Below, piece after piece: positions 12,861-23,134 of a stretch of DNA of 64,000 nt. The notes under the pieces are model-generated. The model searched no databases and was not told the origin of the DNA. It was given only the letters and a program-made list of their open reading frames with translations. Origin of the DNA: Clavelina lepadiformis (Eukaryota > Chordata > Ascidiacea > Aplousobranchia > Clavelinidae); assembly GCF_947623445.1 (NCBI RefSeq), contig NC_135244.1, positions 5,084,001-5,148,000 of the forward strand, given 5' to 3'. Every line of letters starts with the position of its first letter. Position 1 is the first letter of the stretch. Made by a program: the position numbers and the translations under genes.

Positions 12861-13634
12861 TATCAAATCTTAGGTTATTGCAATGCCTTGTTTCCACGAA
12901 GTGAATAATTTGTCCTTGCCATACTCCTCACAGTTATTTATTACGTCATGTAGAAGGGCCAAATGCAAATTCACGCCACTTTGGCGGGACGATGGAAAAT
13001 GACCACAAACAGTGTTTCTTTTCAAAATTGTAAAATATATTAATTTTGAGATTAGAAAATTCAGTTTACTACCGATCTCCTTTCTAACGCTATCTGTTGC
13101 TAACCTGTAAGCAACAAACTCGATCTAACTTATAAGTTTACAAACTGGCAGAAAACAGTAAATAGGCCTACTGTAACTCAACCAAAAGAATCGTATTAGG
13201 TGTATGTATAGCACCGAAATGCGATTTTGGTACGATTATAGCTCGCAAAAAGCTTACATACGTACTATTATCACCACATTTGCGTATATCGTTGCATATC
13301 ATCATTTGTGTAAATTGATTAGAGTTAAGTCTATTAGCTTTGTGTGGAAATAATAACGAGTGTATGAACAATGAACTAGTTTGTTTCGAGAGTCAATAAT
13401 AACCGAAACGCAAAAAATAATATATTATATTATTTTATCGCACATAAACTATTATATTACATACACATATTGTACATAATTAATTATTCTACTAATAATT
13501 TTACAGAAACAACATAGGACTATTGCAATTTAGGAAGGAAACACAGTTTGCCGTCATTTTTCAGTACCGCCATTTTCCGCGTCCCCACTGTGGCTCACTC
13601 CAACATTATGAGGGCGTATGTTTTGTGAGATATC

Positions 13635-15082
13635 ATGCTAATGCTCCGGAATTTTCTGAGTTTCAAGGTCTTTAGTATTTGTGGAAGAAAGAGTTTTTCT
13701 TCAGCATCGTATGTACAAGGCCAGTCGCCCAAAACCAATACTCGGGAATACTTTTACTACATTGATCATCAAGGACAACTTTTCCTAGATGACGCAAAAG
13801 TTAAAAATTTTATTTCCTGCTTTCAAGATAAGGAATTTCTTGCCTTTTTCTTTCGTAGGATTCGAATAAATAACACTGGTCGTTACGAAAATGAATTTCC
13901 ATATGTTTCACGTTGTGGCAAGGAAAAGAATTACATAAGGTATGTTTTTTTAACAGTGGAAATTCACAAATTTGTCATTGTGGTGCTCACAAGACCTTCA
14001 TTAGGCCTTACATCTGTACAGTGTACACTCGAAAAATGCTGTAATAATCGACTGGAGCTCATTAATTCAAAAGGCATGTAAATGGTCAAATTATTATATG
14101 TTAACATCATTTATTTGAAATTGTCTCAATGTATATTTAGTAGAGTGCAAACCTACATTACTGAATATAGCATTAACTTGAAATTTGCCCGCTTGTTTTT
14201 CATAAGCCATTGGCTCTTGCTTCAATACACCCATTTCGCACTTGTTTGAACTTTTTAAATGCCACCAAACTTTACACTATGGCTATTTAACCTATGCCTA
14301 TTACATAAAAGAAAAGATTACCTTCTAGTCCAATGGTTCCCAACCTTTCAACACCGGGGGGGCCGGTAAGGATTTTTAAAAAAGTTTACGGACCGGCAAC
14401 AAAAGATCGTGGTGAATAGAACAGATATATATGTTTAATTTTTTGTTAACCAAAGTTGTCGTTGCGTTATCAATGAAGGCGAGATACGCCAGGTTTACTG
14501 CTGTGAATCGACCAGGCATAAAATGAGTTTTACAATGAGTAACAACTTTGCAATGCTTATGAGTCCATATGAAAACTAGCTTGGGAAAAAGTAAGATACT
14601 CTGCGACCGAAAAAAAAAATACACAGACCGGTGGTTGGGAACCACTGTTCTAGTCTATCTCTTTCGTTGCATTGCTAAGCCAACTTGTTGAATTTATGTG
14701 GTTTCTCTATGTTATTTTGTTTTGTTGCAGATGTGATGATGTTCCCATTGTTTATACACATATTTTAGACAAAGAAACGTCATCCAAGAAATCATATCAT
14801 TTGTCATACGGAAACACTGGTGACATATTGACTGTACCTTTTGAACCGGAGAAGATTTGCATGCTACCAGAAAGCTGCCGTGTCTATCATCCTGCTCCAG
14901 AAAGGACCGGAGGGATTGGTTTAGTTAAATCAAAACTTGCTATTCAGCTTAGTCAATATTTTTCATATGATCATCAAACCGATAAAGAGTTTGTGTTGCC
15001 GCCAACAAAGTTTACTTGGCAGGGGAAAACATATGATTTAACAAACGATTTGCTTCACATACCACGAATTGGAAAATTCTGA
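13635..15082 (+). CDS. C8orf82: UPF0598 protein, C8orf82 orthologue
   Basis: Two exons, 13635-13939 and 14731-15082, give 218 aa, close to the roughly 216 aa of the human protein. The junction AG|A (R) is in phase, with donor GTATGT and acceptor TTTTGTTGCAG. Diagnostic family blocks are present: QGQSP, TREYFYYIDHQGQLFLDD, NFISCFQD, FFFRRIR, the RYENEFPYVSRCGKE stretch, VPFEPEK, YHPAPERTGGIGLV and FTWQGKTYDLT. The N-terminus (MLMLRNFLSFKVFS, then basic residues) looks like a mitochondrial presequence. The molecular function of UPF0598 is not established. The intron carries a 317-bp hAT-type MITE. The stop lies 29 bp before the MFSD3 start. Confidence 0.95.
14331..14647. mobile_element. hAT-type MITE in the C8orf82 intron
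   Basis: 317 bp with imperfect terminal inverted repeats, CAATGGTTCCCAACC against GGTTGGGAACCACTG. It is flanked by an exact 8-bp target duplication TTCTAGTC (14323-14330 and 14648-14655). It has no transposase; TIR type and 8-bp duplication indicate hAT. Confidence 0.93.
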
Positions 15083-15111
15083 GCAATTTATTTAAAACTT
15101 TTACTTTTGTT
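15083..15111 (+). promoter_or_regulatory. 29-bp intercistronic gap, operon-like
   Basis: Between the C8orf82 stop and the MFSD3 ATG lie only 29 AT-rich bases with a pyrimidine-rich stretch (CTTTTACTTTTGTT) and no AATAAA. There is no room for a promoter or a separate 3' UTR. The nearest upstream AG overlaps the C8orf82 stop (TGAG). This geometry fits a trans-spliced dicistronic unit, which is inference. Confidence 0.5.
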
Positions 15112-16368
15112 ATGGCGCAATATAAAATATTTATTTTATTATCCCTTTTGTATTACTTACAAGCAATTCCTTATGGAATACAAGTGAAGGTACTTCCTAT
15201 ATATCTATATGATATTTTAGGCTATCCTATTGGTTTGGTCACAAAGATAAGTCTATTAATGTCACCTTGGATATTTTTTAAACCAATTGCAGCTTATGGA
15301 ATTAAGTCTCACAGAGCTTCATTGATTGCGATTGTAACAAGTTTGTTATTTATGGGTTTATTGCATTTTCTGCTCTTTTCAATTGCACCTGCTAGTGGCA
15401 CTGACCCAAATTTATCGTCAATTGCTGTGATTTTTCTCTTCGTTAATTGCTTTACTGTTTTGTTAGATGCAGCAACTGATCGTTTAGCAATGTCAGCAGC
15501 TTGTTCATTTAAAGACCTAAAGTTTCTCGGTATAAGCAATTCCATTCAAATTATTTGTTATAAATGTGGAGCAACATTTGGGGGAATAGTATTATATACG
15601 CTGGGGTACAGTCATATTCATTCTCTATTTATGCTAGTTACAGTAATTTGCTTTGCTTCAGTTGTTGTTGTTTTGACCATATTTCCTGAGAAGTCTGTAT
15701 CTCGTGGGTCACCACATATGTCAAAGATATCTACAAAGTGGTTCTCAGATGTTTTGGAAATGATTTCTGTGAATTACACATTGCCATTAATTGCTTATGT
15801 ACTGCTGTACAAGCTCGGAGAAATGGGTGCAATGACCATACATCCAATGCTTTTGATGCAAAACGGTGTCCCTCGTGATACGGTATCATTGCTATCATCA
15901 CTCATTAGCATTTCCACGTCACTTGTTGGTTCCTTGGTCGGGGGTCTAATCTGTTCCATTCACAAAACGACTGACCCAATAATAACATTACTAAAAATGC
16001 TTTTGGTTTTTAGTTTGATGAGATGCCTTCCACTGTGTCTTCAATTCAATAATATTACTTCATTTTATGCAACGTTTTTGTTTTATTGTTTGTTACCGTT
16101 ACTTGGTGGCATTGTTAGTACTTTAACATTTACACTGATGATGACTGTATCCTGCCAAGTGAATGATAGATTAAAAGCTATACATTATGCAATAATATCA
16201 GCGATCGAAGTAACCGGAAAGTTAATATTCTCATCGTATAGTGGGTATTTGAATGATAATTTTGGTAATACCCAGCTCTACCTGTTCTTTATCCTACTGA
16301 CAATAGTTGCAGTCATACCATTGTACCAAATGTATAGGCAGTGGTGTAAGCATGTAAAATTGGAATAA
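15112..16368 (+). CDS. MFSD3: Major facilitator superfamily domain-containing protein 3 (MFSD3)
   Basis: Intronless ORF of 418 aa with about 11-12 hydrophobic segments, near the roughly 412 aa of human MFSD3. Family blocks seen: YLQAIPYGIQ (human QGLPYGLQ), the DAATDRLAM segment after TM4, the SIQIICYKCGATFGG block (NTVQVVAYKLGAA), YKLGEMGAM (YKLGEQGAS), and LGGIVSTLTFTLMM (LGGLVTTVTFTGMM). MFSD3 is an orphan multi-pass transporter related to the acetyl-CoA transporter SLC33A1; the substrate here is unknown. It starts 29 bp after C8orf82 on the same strand. The poly(A) signal AATAAA (16364-16369) overlaps its own stop codon, so the 3' UTR should be very short. It is convergent with ECSIT. Confidence 0.95.
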   Translation: MAQYKIFILLSLLYYLQAIPYGIQVKVLPIYLYDILGYPIGLVTKISLLMSPWIFFKPIAAYGIKSHRASLIAIVTSLLFMGLLHFLLFSIAPASGTDPNLSSIAVIFLFVNCFTVLLDAATDRLAMSAACSFKDLKFLGISNSIQIICYKCGATFGGIVLYTLGYSHIHSLFMLVTVICFASVVVVLTIFPEKSVSRGSPHMSKISTKWFSDVLEMISVNYTLPLIAYVLLYKLGEMGAMTIHPMLLMQNGVPRDTVSLLSSLISISTSLVGSLVGGLICSIHKTTDPIITLLKMLLVFSLMRCLPLCLQFNNITSFYATFLFYCLLPLLGGIVSTLTFTLMMTVSCQVNDRLKAIHYAIISAIEVTGKLIFSSYSGYLNDNFGNTQLYLFFILLTIVAVIPLYQMYRQWCKHVKLE

Positions 16369-16369
16369 A
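16364..16369 (+). terminator. Poly(A) signal overlapping the MFSD3 stop
   Basis: AATAAA reads through the TAA stop codon (GAA TAA A). Confidence 0.6.
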
Positions 16370-16729
16370 TATGCACGTTTTGCCTGTTCAACTTCAAGTT
16401 TTATATGATGGATTACCAGTTACTGCAAAGGACCATCTTTTGCGAGGTTTAGTTGGTATTAATGCAGTCAATGATGGTCTGATTTAATTATCTTCACATG
16501 TTTAGTGCATAAAAATCTGATCTGTATGCTGAAACAAAGGAAAGATTTCATGTAGCCGTAAAACTATATTTGAAACTGAGTTTCAAAATAGTATCTAAAA
16601 GAAATGTTAAGTTTCACATGAAACCTTATGAACAAGATTAACAAGCACGATGTGCAGACAATCATTCACGCTATTGATGATGAACACAAAAAAATGTTAG
16701 CAAATAATGAGAAAGATTATTTTCAAAAA

Positions 16730-18250
16730 TTAAATATCTCTTATGTCAATATTTTCATAATCACTTTCATTTGGGTCATCTTTTGGTGCATTTAACATGA
16801 ATGACTGTTCTTCCCGAAAAACAACACTGGCTTCACGCAGTACAGGATTATCTAGAATTAAACCACGCACCCAGCTTTGTAATGCAACAGGGGAACTGTA
16901 GTCCGTACAAGCAATTGCATACACAGGACCCTCTGCTGATTGTGTATCGCTATCAATTAATGATATTTCCTCACTTTTCTTGTCACCGTACCCATCAACA
17001 ATATCGACTGTTGGGAAAAAGTCTTCTTCTGGGTAAAACTGTAAGGTTTTTCCACAGTATGGTTTACTTGTTTGATAGTCAACCCCATAAAACTGTGACC
17101 ACCATTCTTTGTCTGACACTATAGTTGTTCTTTGATTTTGAGGCTCTTCCACCTTGGCTTGTGATGGGTTGGCCCTCATGACATAATATTGTACCTTTTT
17201 GAGTCGATAATAAACAACAAATGGACCTTCAATATAAACAGGTATGGATAGATCATGTTGGGCCAGCTGCTCTTTCTGCTTCTCACTCTGACAACTAATG
17301 ATTGAGTCAATTTTATCAGAATCTATAACCTCTTTACATCTTGATTTGTCTACAGCAAAGTTATGATAATGACAGTCGACTCCGGGATTTATTTGTCTTA
17401 ATCCATTAAAAGCAAGTTCAGTTGGTGTAAGTTTCTTGAAATCAGCTATGCTTATCGGATGAGGACTGTGTGCTACCATCCTTGGATACCAAAAGAGCAA
17501 GGATCTGGCTTTTAGTGTCACCGGACTAAAACGTCCGAACAAATCTGTGGTTTTATTGAATAACTGATCATTTGGTATCGCCCCATGCTCGTTAATGACA
17601 AACATTAATTGTTGACCCAGAAGGTGGTCACTTATTTTGTCTGCAAAACCTGACCAGTACCAATGGTCACGCTTAAGGCCTGTGTGTTTGCCATCAGGAA
17701 AACAATCAAGTAATTTAACATAAGCACTGATGTCACATTCAACATCAAAACGACTAAGGGAATTTAATAACGTTTGAACAAAATCTCTATGGCCACGTTT
17801 TGCTGAGCCAACATCCTTCAGCCAAACGTCAACTATTTTAAAGAAGAGTCTTTTGTTTACGTTTTCTATGTCGTGGTAATCCACATCATCCATATAATCC
17901 ATCTCATTTTGTGCTTTGTTTACATAAAATTCCAACAAAGCTGAATCATCTTCTTCATTGTCAACAAGCTCCTGGACTGTTTCCAGTCTCGACTCTTTCT
18001 CTTCTTCTGATACAATGTCAATTTCTGTATCATCTCTGCTTGGCTGTGACTTCATGTACTGTGACAACACCAAGCTTCTTGTGTGGACATATCTTGAAGG
18101 AATTCTTCTTTGCAGTTTATAGCGACATAAACATGGTGTTAGATTTTGAGTTTGCGCTGTCTTCGAAAACAGTGGACATAAACCAATTAGACATCTATAT
18201 TTAATTAAGCTGTATGATAGCCTTCTGAATTCAGCCATAAGGTTTTGCAC
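16730..18250 (-). CDS. ECSIT: ECSIT, mitochondrial complex I assembly / Toll signalling intermediate
   Basis: Intronless ORF of 506 aa (human 431). Conserved family blocks occur in order: KRGHRDFVQTLLNSL (about 150), the GRFSPVTLKARSLLFWYPR stretch (about 240), PVYIEGPFVVYYRL (about 340), a WYxYY-like acidic block with EGPVYAIACTD (about 445), and WVRGLILDNPVL followed by VVFR. The basic, hydroxylated N-terminus fits a mitochondrial targeting sequence. In mammals ECSIT works with NDUFAF1 and ACAD9 in complex I assembly and binds TRAF6. Start: the first Met at 18250; a second Met (MAEFRR) is at 18238. The extra length is mostly an acidic linker (about 70-115). The gene is convergent with MFSD3, with stops 361 bp apart. 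The lack of introns may reflect intron loss or an old retrocopy. Confidence 0.95.
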   Translation of the reverse strand: MQNLMAEFRRLSYSLIKYRCLIGLCPLFSKTAQTQNLTPCLCRYKLQRRIPSRYVHTRSLVLSQYMKSQPSRDDTEIDIVSEEEKESRLETVQELVDNEEDDSALLEFYVNKAQNEMDYMDDVDYHDIENVNKRLFFKIVDVWLKDVGSAKRGHRDFVQTLLNSLSRFDVECDISAYVKLLDCFPDGKHTGLKRDHWYWSGFADKISDHLLGQQLMFVINEHGAIPNDQLFNKTTDLFGRFSPVTLKARSLLFWYPRMVAHSPHPISIADFKKLTPTELAFNGLRQINPGVDCHYHNFAVDKSRCKEVIDSDKIDSIISCQSEKQKEQLAQHDLSIPVYIEGPFVVYYRLKKVQYYVMRANPSQAKVEEPQNQRTTIVSDKEWWSQFYGVDYQTSKPYCGKTLQFYPEEDFFPTVDIVDGYGDKKSEEISLIDSDTQSAEGPVYAIACTDYSSPVALQSWVRGLILDNPVLREASVVFREEQSFMLNAPKDDPNESDYENIDIRDI

Positions 18251-19261
18251 AACAGTTTCAATGCAGTCTATCTAAACTACTAAGTACATGTTTTCAAAAC
18301 TCATCTTCTGTTACCTGAATGTGATAAAAAGTCACACAGACTGTAGCTATATACTTTAAAAATAAAACTGTAAGAATGTTACATTATGACATAGGCCGAT
18401 GCCCAATTGGGCAATTTCCAGATCCCATTGATCATTGCCCAATGGTAGAAGGTCACATTTAATTCCAATTTTACATGAAACTTAAAGTGATTAAATCAGG
18501 TTTCAATAATAGAAGGAAATGAATAATTTTGCTCATTTGAATAAAACATAATTCATATCAACCTTTCTTTTAAGGACCTAATCTTGGCCAAAAAAATGTC
18601 ATTGATGGACGGATGGCATATTTTGGTCTTTTTAAACTAAGTCTTGTGTGCGCAAAACATCTGAGGGTGCACTTATAGTGCTCATCTCAAAGATTTTGAT
18701 GCTTCAACAAGCCACTGTACCTGTGTACAATCTGCCTGGTGCCTGCTACAAAACCTGAAATAATTAAAAGGGCTCCTCCAAAAGTGAATCCACGGTTGAT
18801 AAAATGCACATACTTAAAATTCAGCTAACTGCATAGTTGGACTCATTATTGCGTGGAATTCTGCGCATAAAGATGTTTGAAATTTGAACAAAGCAAAATG
18901 AGCCACACTCTGACACTGGCGGCTAAAAGAAGACATTCCCATGACTCAAATACTGGCACCCTGTCTCCTTTTTGCACAGGAGATTAGTTTACAAGTAATT
19001 CTATTAGCACTATGTAGGCTAGTAGAGGCATACGCAGTTGGCCTATGAGCTCCCTCTGAAAACTTGCCAGTGCCTAGTGCTGCGTATAAATAACACCGTA
19101 TTAAGTGCTGTATTAGCTACTGGTATAAGTAAAACTGTATAGTAAGACAGACTGTAAGTATAAGGTAGCTTAAAACTTAGCCTAAGCGAAAATGAGCCAT
19201 CCCCATAGAATTTTGAGTCAGTGGCGCAAAATAGTGGCTCAGAGACTACAATAGATAATGG

Positions 19262-19460
19262 TATGTTATGACATCATAATCTTTATCCTTGGACTAAGGA
19301 AAATTTTCGCACGACTTAAACTTGGCGATGATTCCTCATCGCTCAAGCCAGACTTTGTGCAATTTCCGATTGTGACACATTTTTTATTTGTCTTTTGTTG
19401 ATATTTTTATATCCTATTGCCGAATTCGGAACTCTTCATCAGGACCAGTGATCCGAACAA
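19262..19460 (-). repeat. SINE-like interspersed repeat, copy 2 (inverted)
   Basis: The reverse complement matches the 3' half of the repeat at 12575-12860. Shared words are AATCTTTATCC, GGCGATGATTC and CGCTCAAGC. Divergence is moderate. Confidence 0.45.
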
Positions 19461-20585
19461 CCCCTGTTGGACGGAATTCTAGGATTTCCAGCAGCAGAGG
19501 TTCCGTGTGGTATCCACTACTAAAGGGTGTCTCCAAAACGTACAGGATCGTTTGGACCACTTAGAATCAATCCTAGATTGCTTGTAGATGGGTTGAAAGT
19601 TGAAAAACTTGAAACTGTCAAAGTTGACTGCAACTTGCAAGTGTGGTGAAACCGTGCATTTAGTTAGATGTTTATATAGTATTTTGAACATATATTTTTT
19701 AAAACTTGCTGCTTAATTAAAGTACAAATTTTAACAGAAATTTAGCACAAATTTTAATACAAATTTTAACGCAAATATACGCATTAAGGTTTAATACGTG
19801 TTTTCCCATCTTGGTTTAGCATGGTTGTCCAAGATGGAACGCTTCGATTTCTACAACAGCGGTCTCATTTGCAAAAAATTATGCTCATGTGCTTTTAAAG
19901 CGCTGCAGTCGCGCTCACCAGAGTTTTCGTGACTTTGCCATTCAGTTGTAGTGGCCTGGGAGGCATTTTTAATACCTTTATATCATTCGTGGGAAAGTAT
20001 TTGCCAGTTATTTATTGAAATATTGTTTATTGATGAAACTGCAATTGTCGCTTAATATTTGGAAACTTTCTCTAAATAACTTCATGTGAAAGCGCCGTTT
20101 AGTACGTTACCAGGTGATTTCATAACATCTGAGTTTTAACTGAAAATAATCCCCATTGCCCAACGCGTGATTTTATCGTTCGCGCATTTTGAAATGTTCG
20201 TGTATTTTGTGTTGAATACTTCCGCTCACATCGCTCCGCTTTATAAACTCGAACTGATACGCGAGTAAGCGCGCAGTCAGAGAGATACAGAATCGTACGA
20301 ACGTATGACGTTAGTCGTGTTAATTGTAATTCGTTAGACTTGTTTTAAATGGTGAATACTAAGTTTGTGATTGTGTGTAATAATCGGAACCTGTACAGTT
20401 CCTACAATAAAGGACCGTTTCTGATAAACTGTATCTGTAATATCGTAAGAGCTTTCGGCTAGTAAGAGGTTAGAGAATTCTAACCGCACGCAACCACGGA
20501 GTCAGATCATTAATTCGGCAGGTAAATTAAGTCCGAATATCATAAGTTAAGACTGATAAGCAGTGCAGCAACCTCTGCACAGTTA

Positions 20586-21206
20586 TTGAATGTGAAAGAA
20601 AGATGCCAAATGTTTTTGCTAGAACTTATCAGTCAAATTGAACGAAGGCTGCCAGCTAATCGTGAAATTTTTGCAGGTATTAGTTTGTTAAAACCATCTA
20701 AAGTTTTATCTCATGTCAACAGAGCAACATTTTCTCAGTTACCCTTTCAAAACTTGCTGCATGATAGTGTGGAAGAAGCTGAAGAACAATACAGAAAGAT
20801 TCTTTTGCAGCCATGGAATGAATACGAAATTTTTCAGTCAAAAATCCCTGATAATGCTATTGAATTTTGGGCTGCAGTACAAAGTTTTCAGGATGGTACA
20901 GGCGCCAATCCATATAAATGTTTGGCTACGTATGCTTTGGCATGCTTGAGTACCCCAGTGTCCAATGCCTTAGTTGAGCGTATGTTTTCCCATGTCAATG
21001 CCATTAAAACCGACAAGCGAAACAGAATGGAATTGATAATGCTTGAGTCAGTTACCAGAGTCCGAACAACTGTGATGGTTAAGGGCAAATGCTGCAAAGA
21101 CTTTGTTGTTACCAAAGAAATGTTGCAAAGATTTAATTCTAACATGTATCATACTGCTGCAGATGATGAAACTAATGCTAATCCAGAACCAATTTATGTG
21201 GGCTAA
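20586..21206 (+). pseudogene. hAT transposase, C-terminal fragment
   Basis: A 206-aa ORF ends with a clear hAT dimerisation domain: NPYKCLATYALACLSTPVSN, ALVERMFSHVNAIKTDKRNR, then LESVTRVR. The upstream residues look like the last part of the catalytic region. The N-terminal BED finger and the catalytic RNase-H core are missing, so this is a relic or a last exon. The region just upstream (20230-20585) has a TATA-like TTTATAAAC and a possible 5' exon with donor GGCAG|GTAAAT. A possible 3' terminus GGCAACCCTG lies near 21487-21496. Confidence 0.85.
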
Positions 21207-21855
21207 AACTGATCTGCAGTGTTTTGCGTTAACAATAGTCACTAATTAATAAAACTAGTCATATTATGAATTAAACAGTCAAAGTAACGTTTTTCTGTAA
21301 GTTAGATAGCTTTCAAAATTTACTCCTAAAGTTGGTGTGTGTGTAAAAAGTGTTTTTACATTAACGTTTCATTTGCTTTTTCAGATCTGTTTGATATAAA
21401 TTTGGTATATATTTTTGCAGTTTGGTTTGGTATACATTTGGTATATAATTTTTTGATATTTGGTATATATTGCTCTGCAAAATCTGGCAACCCTGGTGCT
21501 TTAAATCACTACTAGTTTGAGAAACGTTCGTTTGTGCGAAAGTACATTGCAATGTGGTTGCCGTTTGTCACAGAGAAGACGGAACCGTATCCAAAAGAAC
21601 ACTTGCTGCAGCCTGCTGTTTTTCAATAGCAACCTGCTTTTGCTTGCTGCTCAGAGATTGACAGACTGCTGTTGGTGACCTCAACAATAGCAGCTTTGAT
21701 TTTCAACAAAGTTTTCATTTCATGTAAATGTGTGTGCATTTGCATTGGTTTTTAGAAAAGAATATGTATAACGAATGGTAGTGTGGGTAGGTATAGCGTA
21801 GTTTATGTTGACTTAGACCAGGGTTTCTTAACCTGGGGTCATTGAAGTCCTAAGG

Positions 21856-22194
21856 CAGGGGCGGGCAACTTCTTCGGTCGGCGGGCCTGATATGAGAAAA
21901 TGAAGTACTTGGCGGGCCGGATTCCTGAATAGATTGGAACGCAGCTTTGTCTTATTAATGTTCATGGTCGAAAATGTTTGCTCATAAATGTATGTAGACC
22001 CGAACAGAACAAGTAGATTTATGCCATCTTTCTCAGGTTGGCAAACTTGGACTTATTCAGTGACGCAATACAGGGATTGCGGCAGAATGTGGCCGCAGGC
22101 CACATTATCATGTAAGACCGGAAACTGTCTGCGGGCCGCTCAAAATCCCGTCGCGGCCGGATCCGGGCCGCGGGCCGTATGTTGCCCACCCCTG
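21856..22194. mobile_element. hAT-type MITE, 339 bp
   Basis: TIRs CAGGGGCGGGCAAC and GTTGCCCACCCCTG, flanked by an exact 8-bp duplication TCCTAAGG (21848-21855 and 22195-22202). The interior is GC-rich near its right end (GCGGGCCGC). It is inserted into an older hAT-like fragment starting CAGGGTTTCTTAACCTGGGG near 21823. Confidence 0.93.
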
Positions 22195-22619
22195 TCCTAA
22201 GGGCAACAAGCTTTAAGAGGTTAATAAAACGAAATACAATTACTGTATTACGAAAATCTATTTATTTTCATCTGTCCATAAAGTCGTTGTTTCACTTGTT
22301 CGGACTACAGCTGTAGTCAGACGTGCACCTTGACTATTTTCGACAATTGCAAAACTGCCTTTGGGATGTTATCATACACAATGGCTGCACTATAGTAAAC
22401 GGAAACGGTCAGATATTGTACTGCTTGCCATATTGCTACTATGTATTACTTTTCTGATTCACTTGTGTTTTTCTGCTGTTGTTTACTTTAGTTAGTTGTG
22501 CATTAGGTGTATCTTCAAGTGTTGTTCATTGATATTACGTTTTCTTTTGTTAGCCGTTATTTTGACTACAACCACGTTGATTAAAAACCTAATTTCGACT
22601 TTTGCAAAGTAGTCATGCA

Positions 22620-22760
22620 GTCCATGAGTTTTTAAAGGGTCTAGTCCACAAATGCACCACCACAGGATGCCTTTGTATACTAGACCCCAGCTACTGAAAT
22701 TGTGAAGTCATTTGGTTGTGCACTTGTATACTAGATCCTTTTTTAGAATGTTATATAGGG
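22620..22760. repeat. Dispersed repeat also present near 63 kb
   Basis: Words such as TTTGTATACTAGA, CTACTGAAATTGTGA and GTTGTGC recur in the same order at about 62950-63060. Family unknown. Confidence 0.5.
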
Positions 22761-23134
22761 GTTTAGTAAATCCCTGTCAGCCTGTCTAATATTATTGAGA
22801 ACCATATTTACATTTTTTAACAAAAATCACTTAATGCACGCTCATTCTAGTACATAATCTAACCTCATACTATGACTTTCTCTTGCATGCACAAGTGACA
22901 ACATATACTAACTATCATACTAATTTTTTGAGGAAAGCAATATCTCAGCTGATTATTTTGTGGTGACTTCTGCAAGTGGTTTGAGTAGAAATATTGTTAG
23001 TGTGCTAAATAGGTGCTTGGTTAATGACATGCATGACAGCTTATTATCTGAGTTATTGTGTATAAAGCTGCCTGAATCGTTTTTGTAGCTTTCAAACTTT
23101 TCTGTAAGCTGGACACACTGTAAGTTGTTATATA

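Larger units (their letters stand above)
10893..13634. other. Divergent intergenic region between TMEM232 and C8orf82
   Basis: This 2.7-kb stretch must hold both promoters. It contains a 31-bp tandem duplication, a 246-bp tandem duplication ending in a palindrome, and a SINE-like repeat. No exon was recognised. Confidence 0.6.
18251..23134. other. Intergenic, transposon-rich
   Basis: Between ECSIT and the zinc-finger gene. It holds a SINE-like repeat, a hAT transposase C-terminal fragment with its 5' non-coding region, a hAT MITE, and a short repeat shared with 62.9-63.1 kb. No host gene was recognised. Confidence 0.6.

Noticed and set aside
20230-20585. Solo LTR (TATA-like and AATAAA-like words before the hAT ORF)
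   Set aside because: No TG...CA boundaries with a target duplication or primer-binding site found; a 5' exon of the hAT transcript fits as well.
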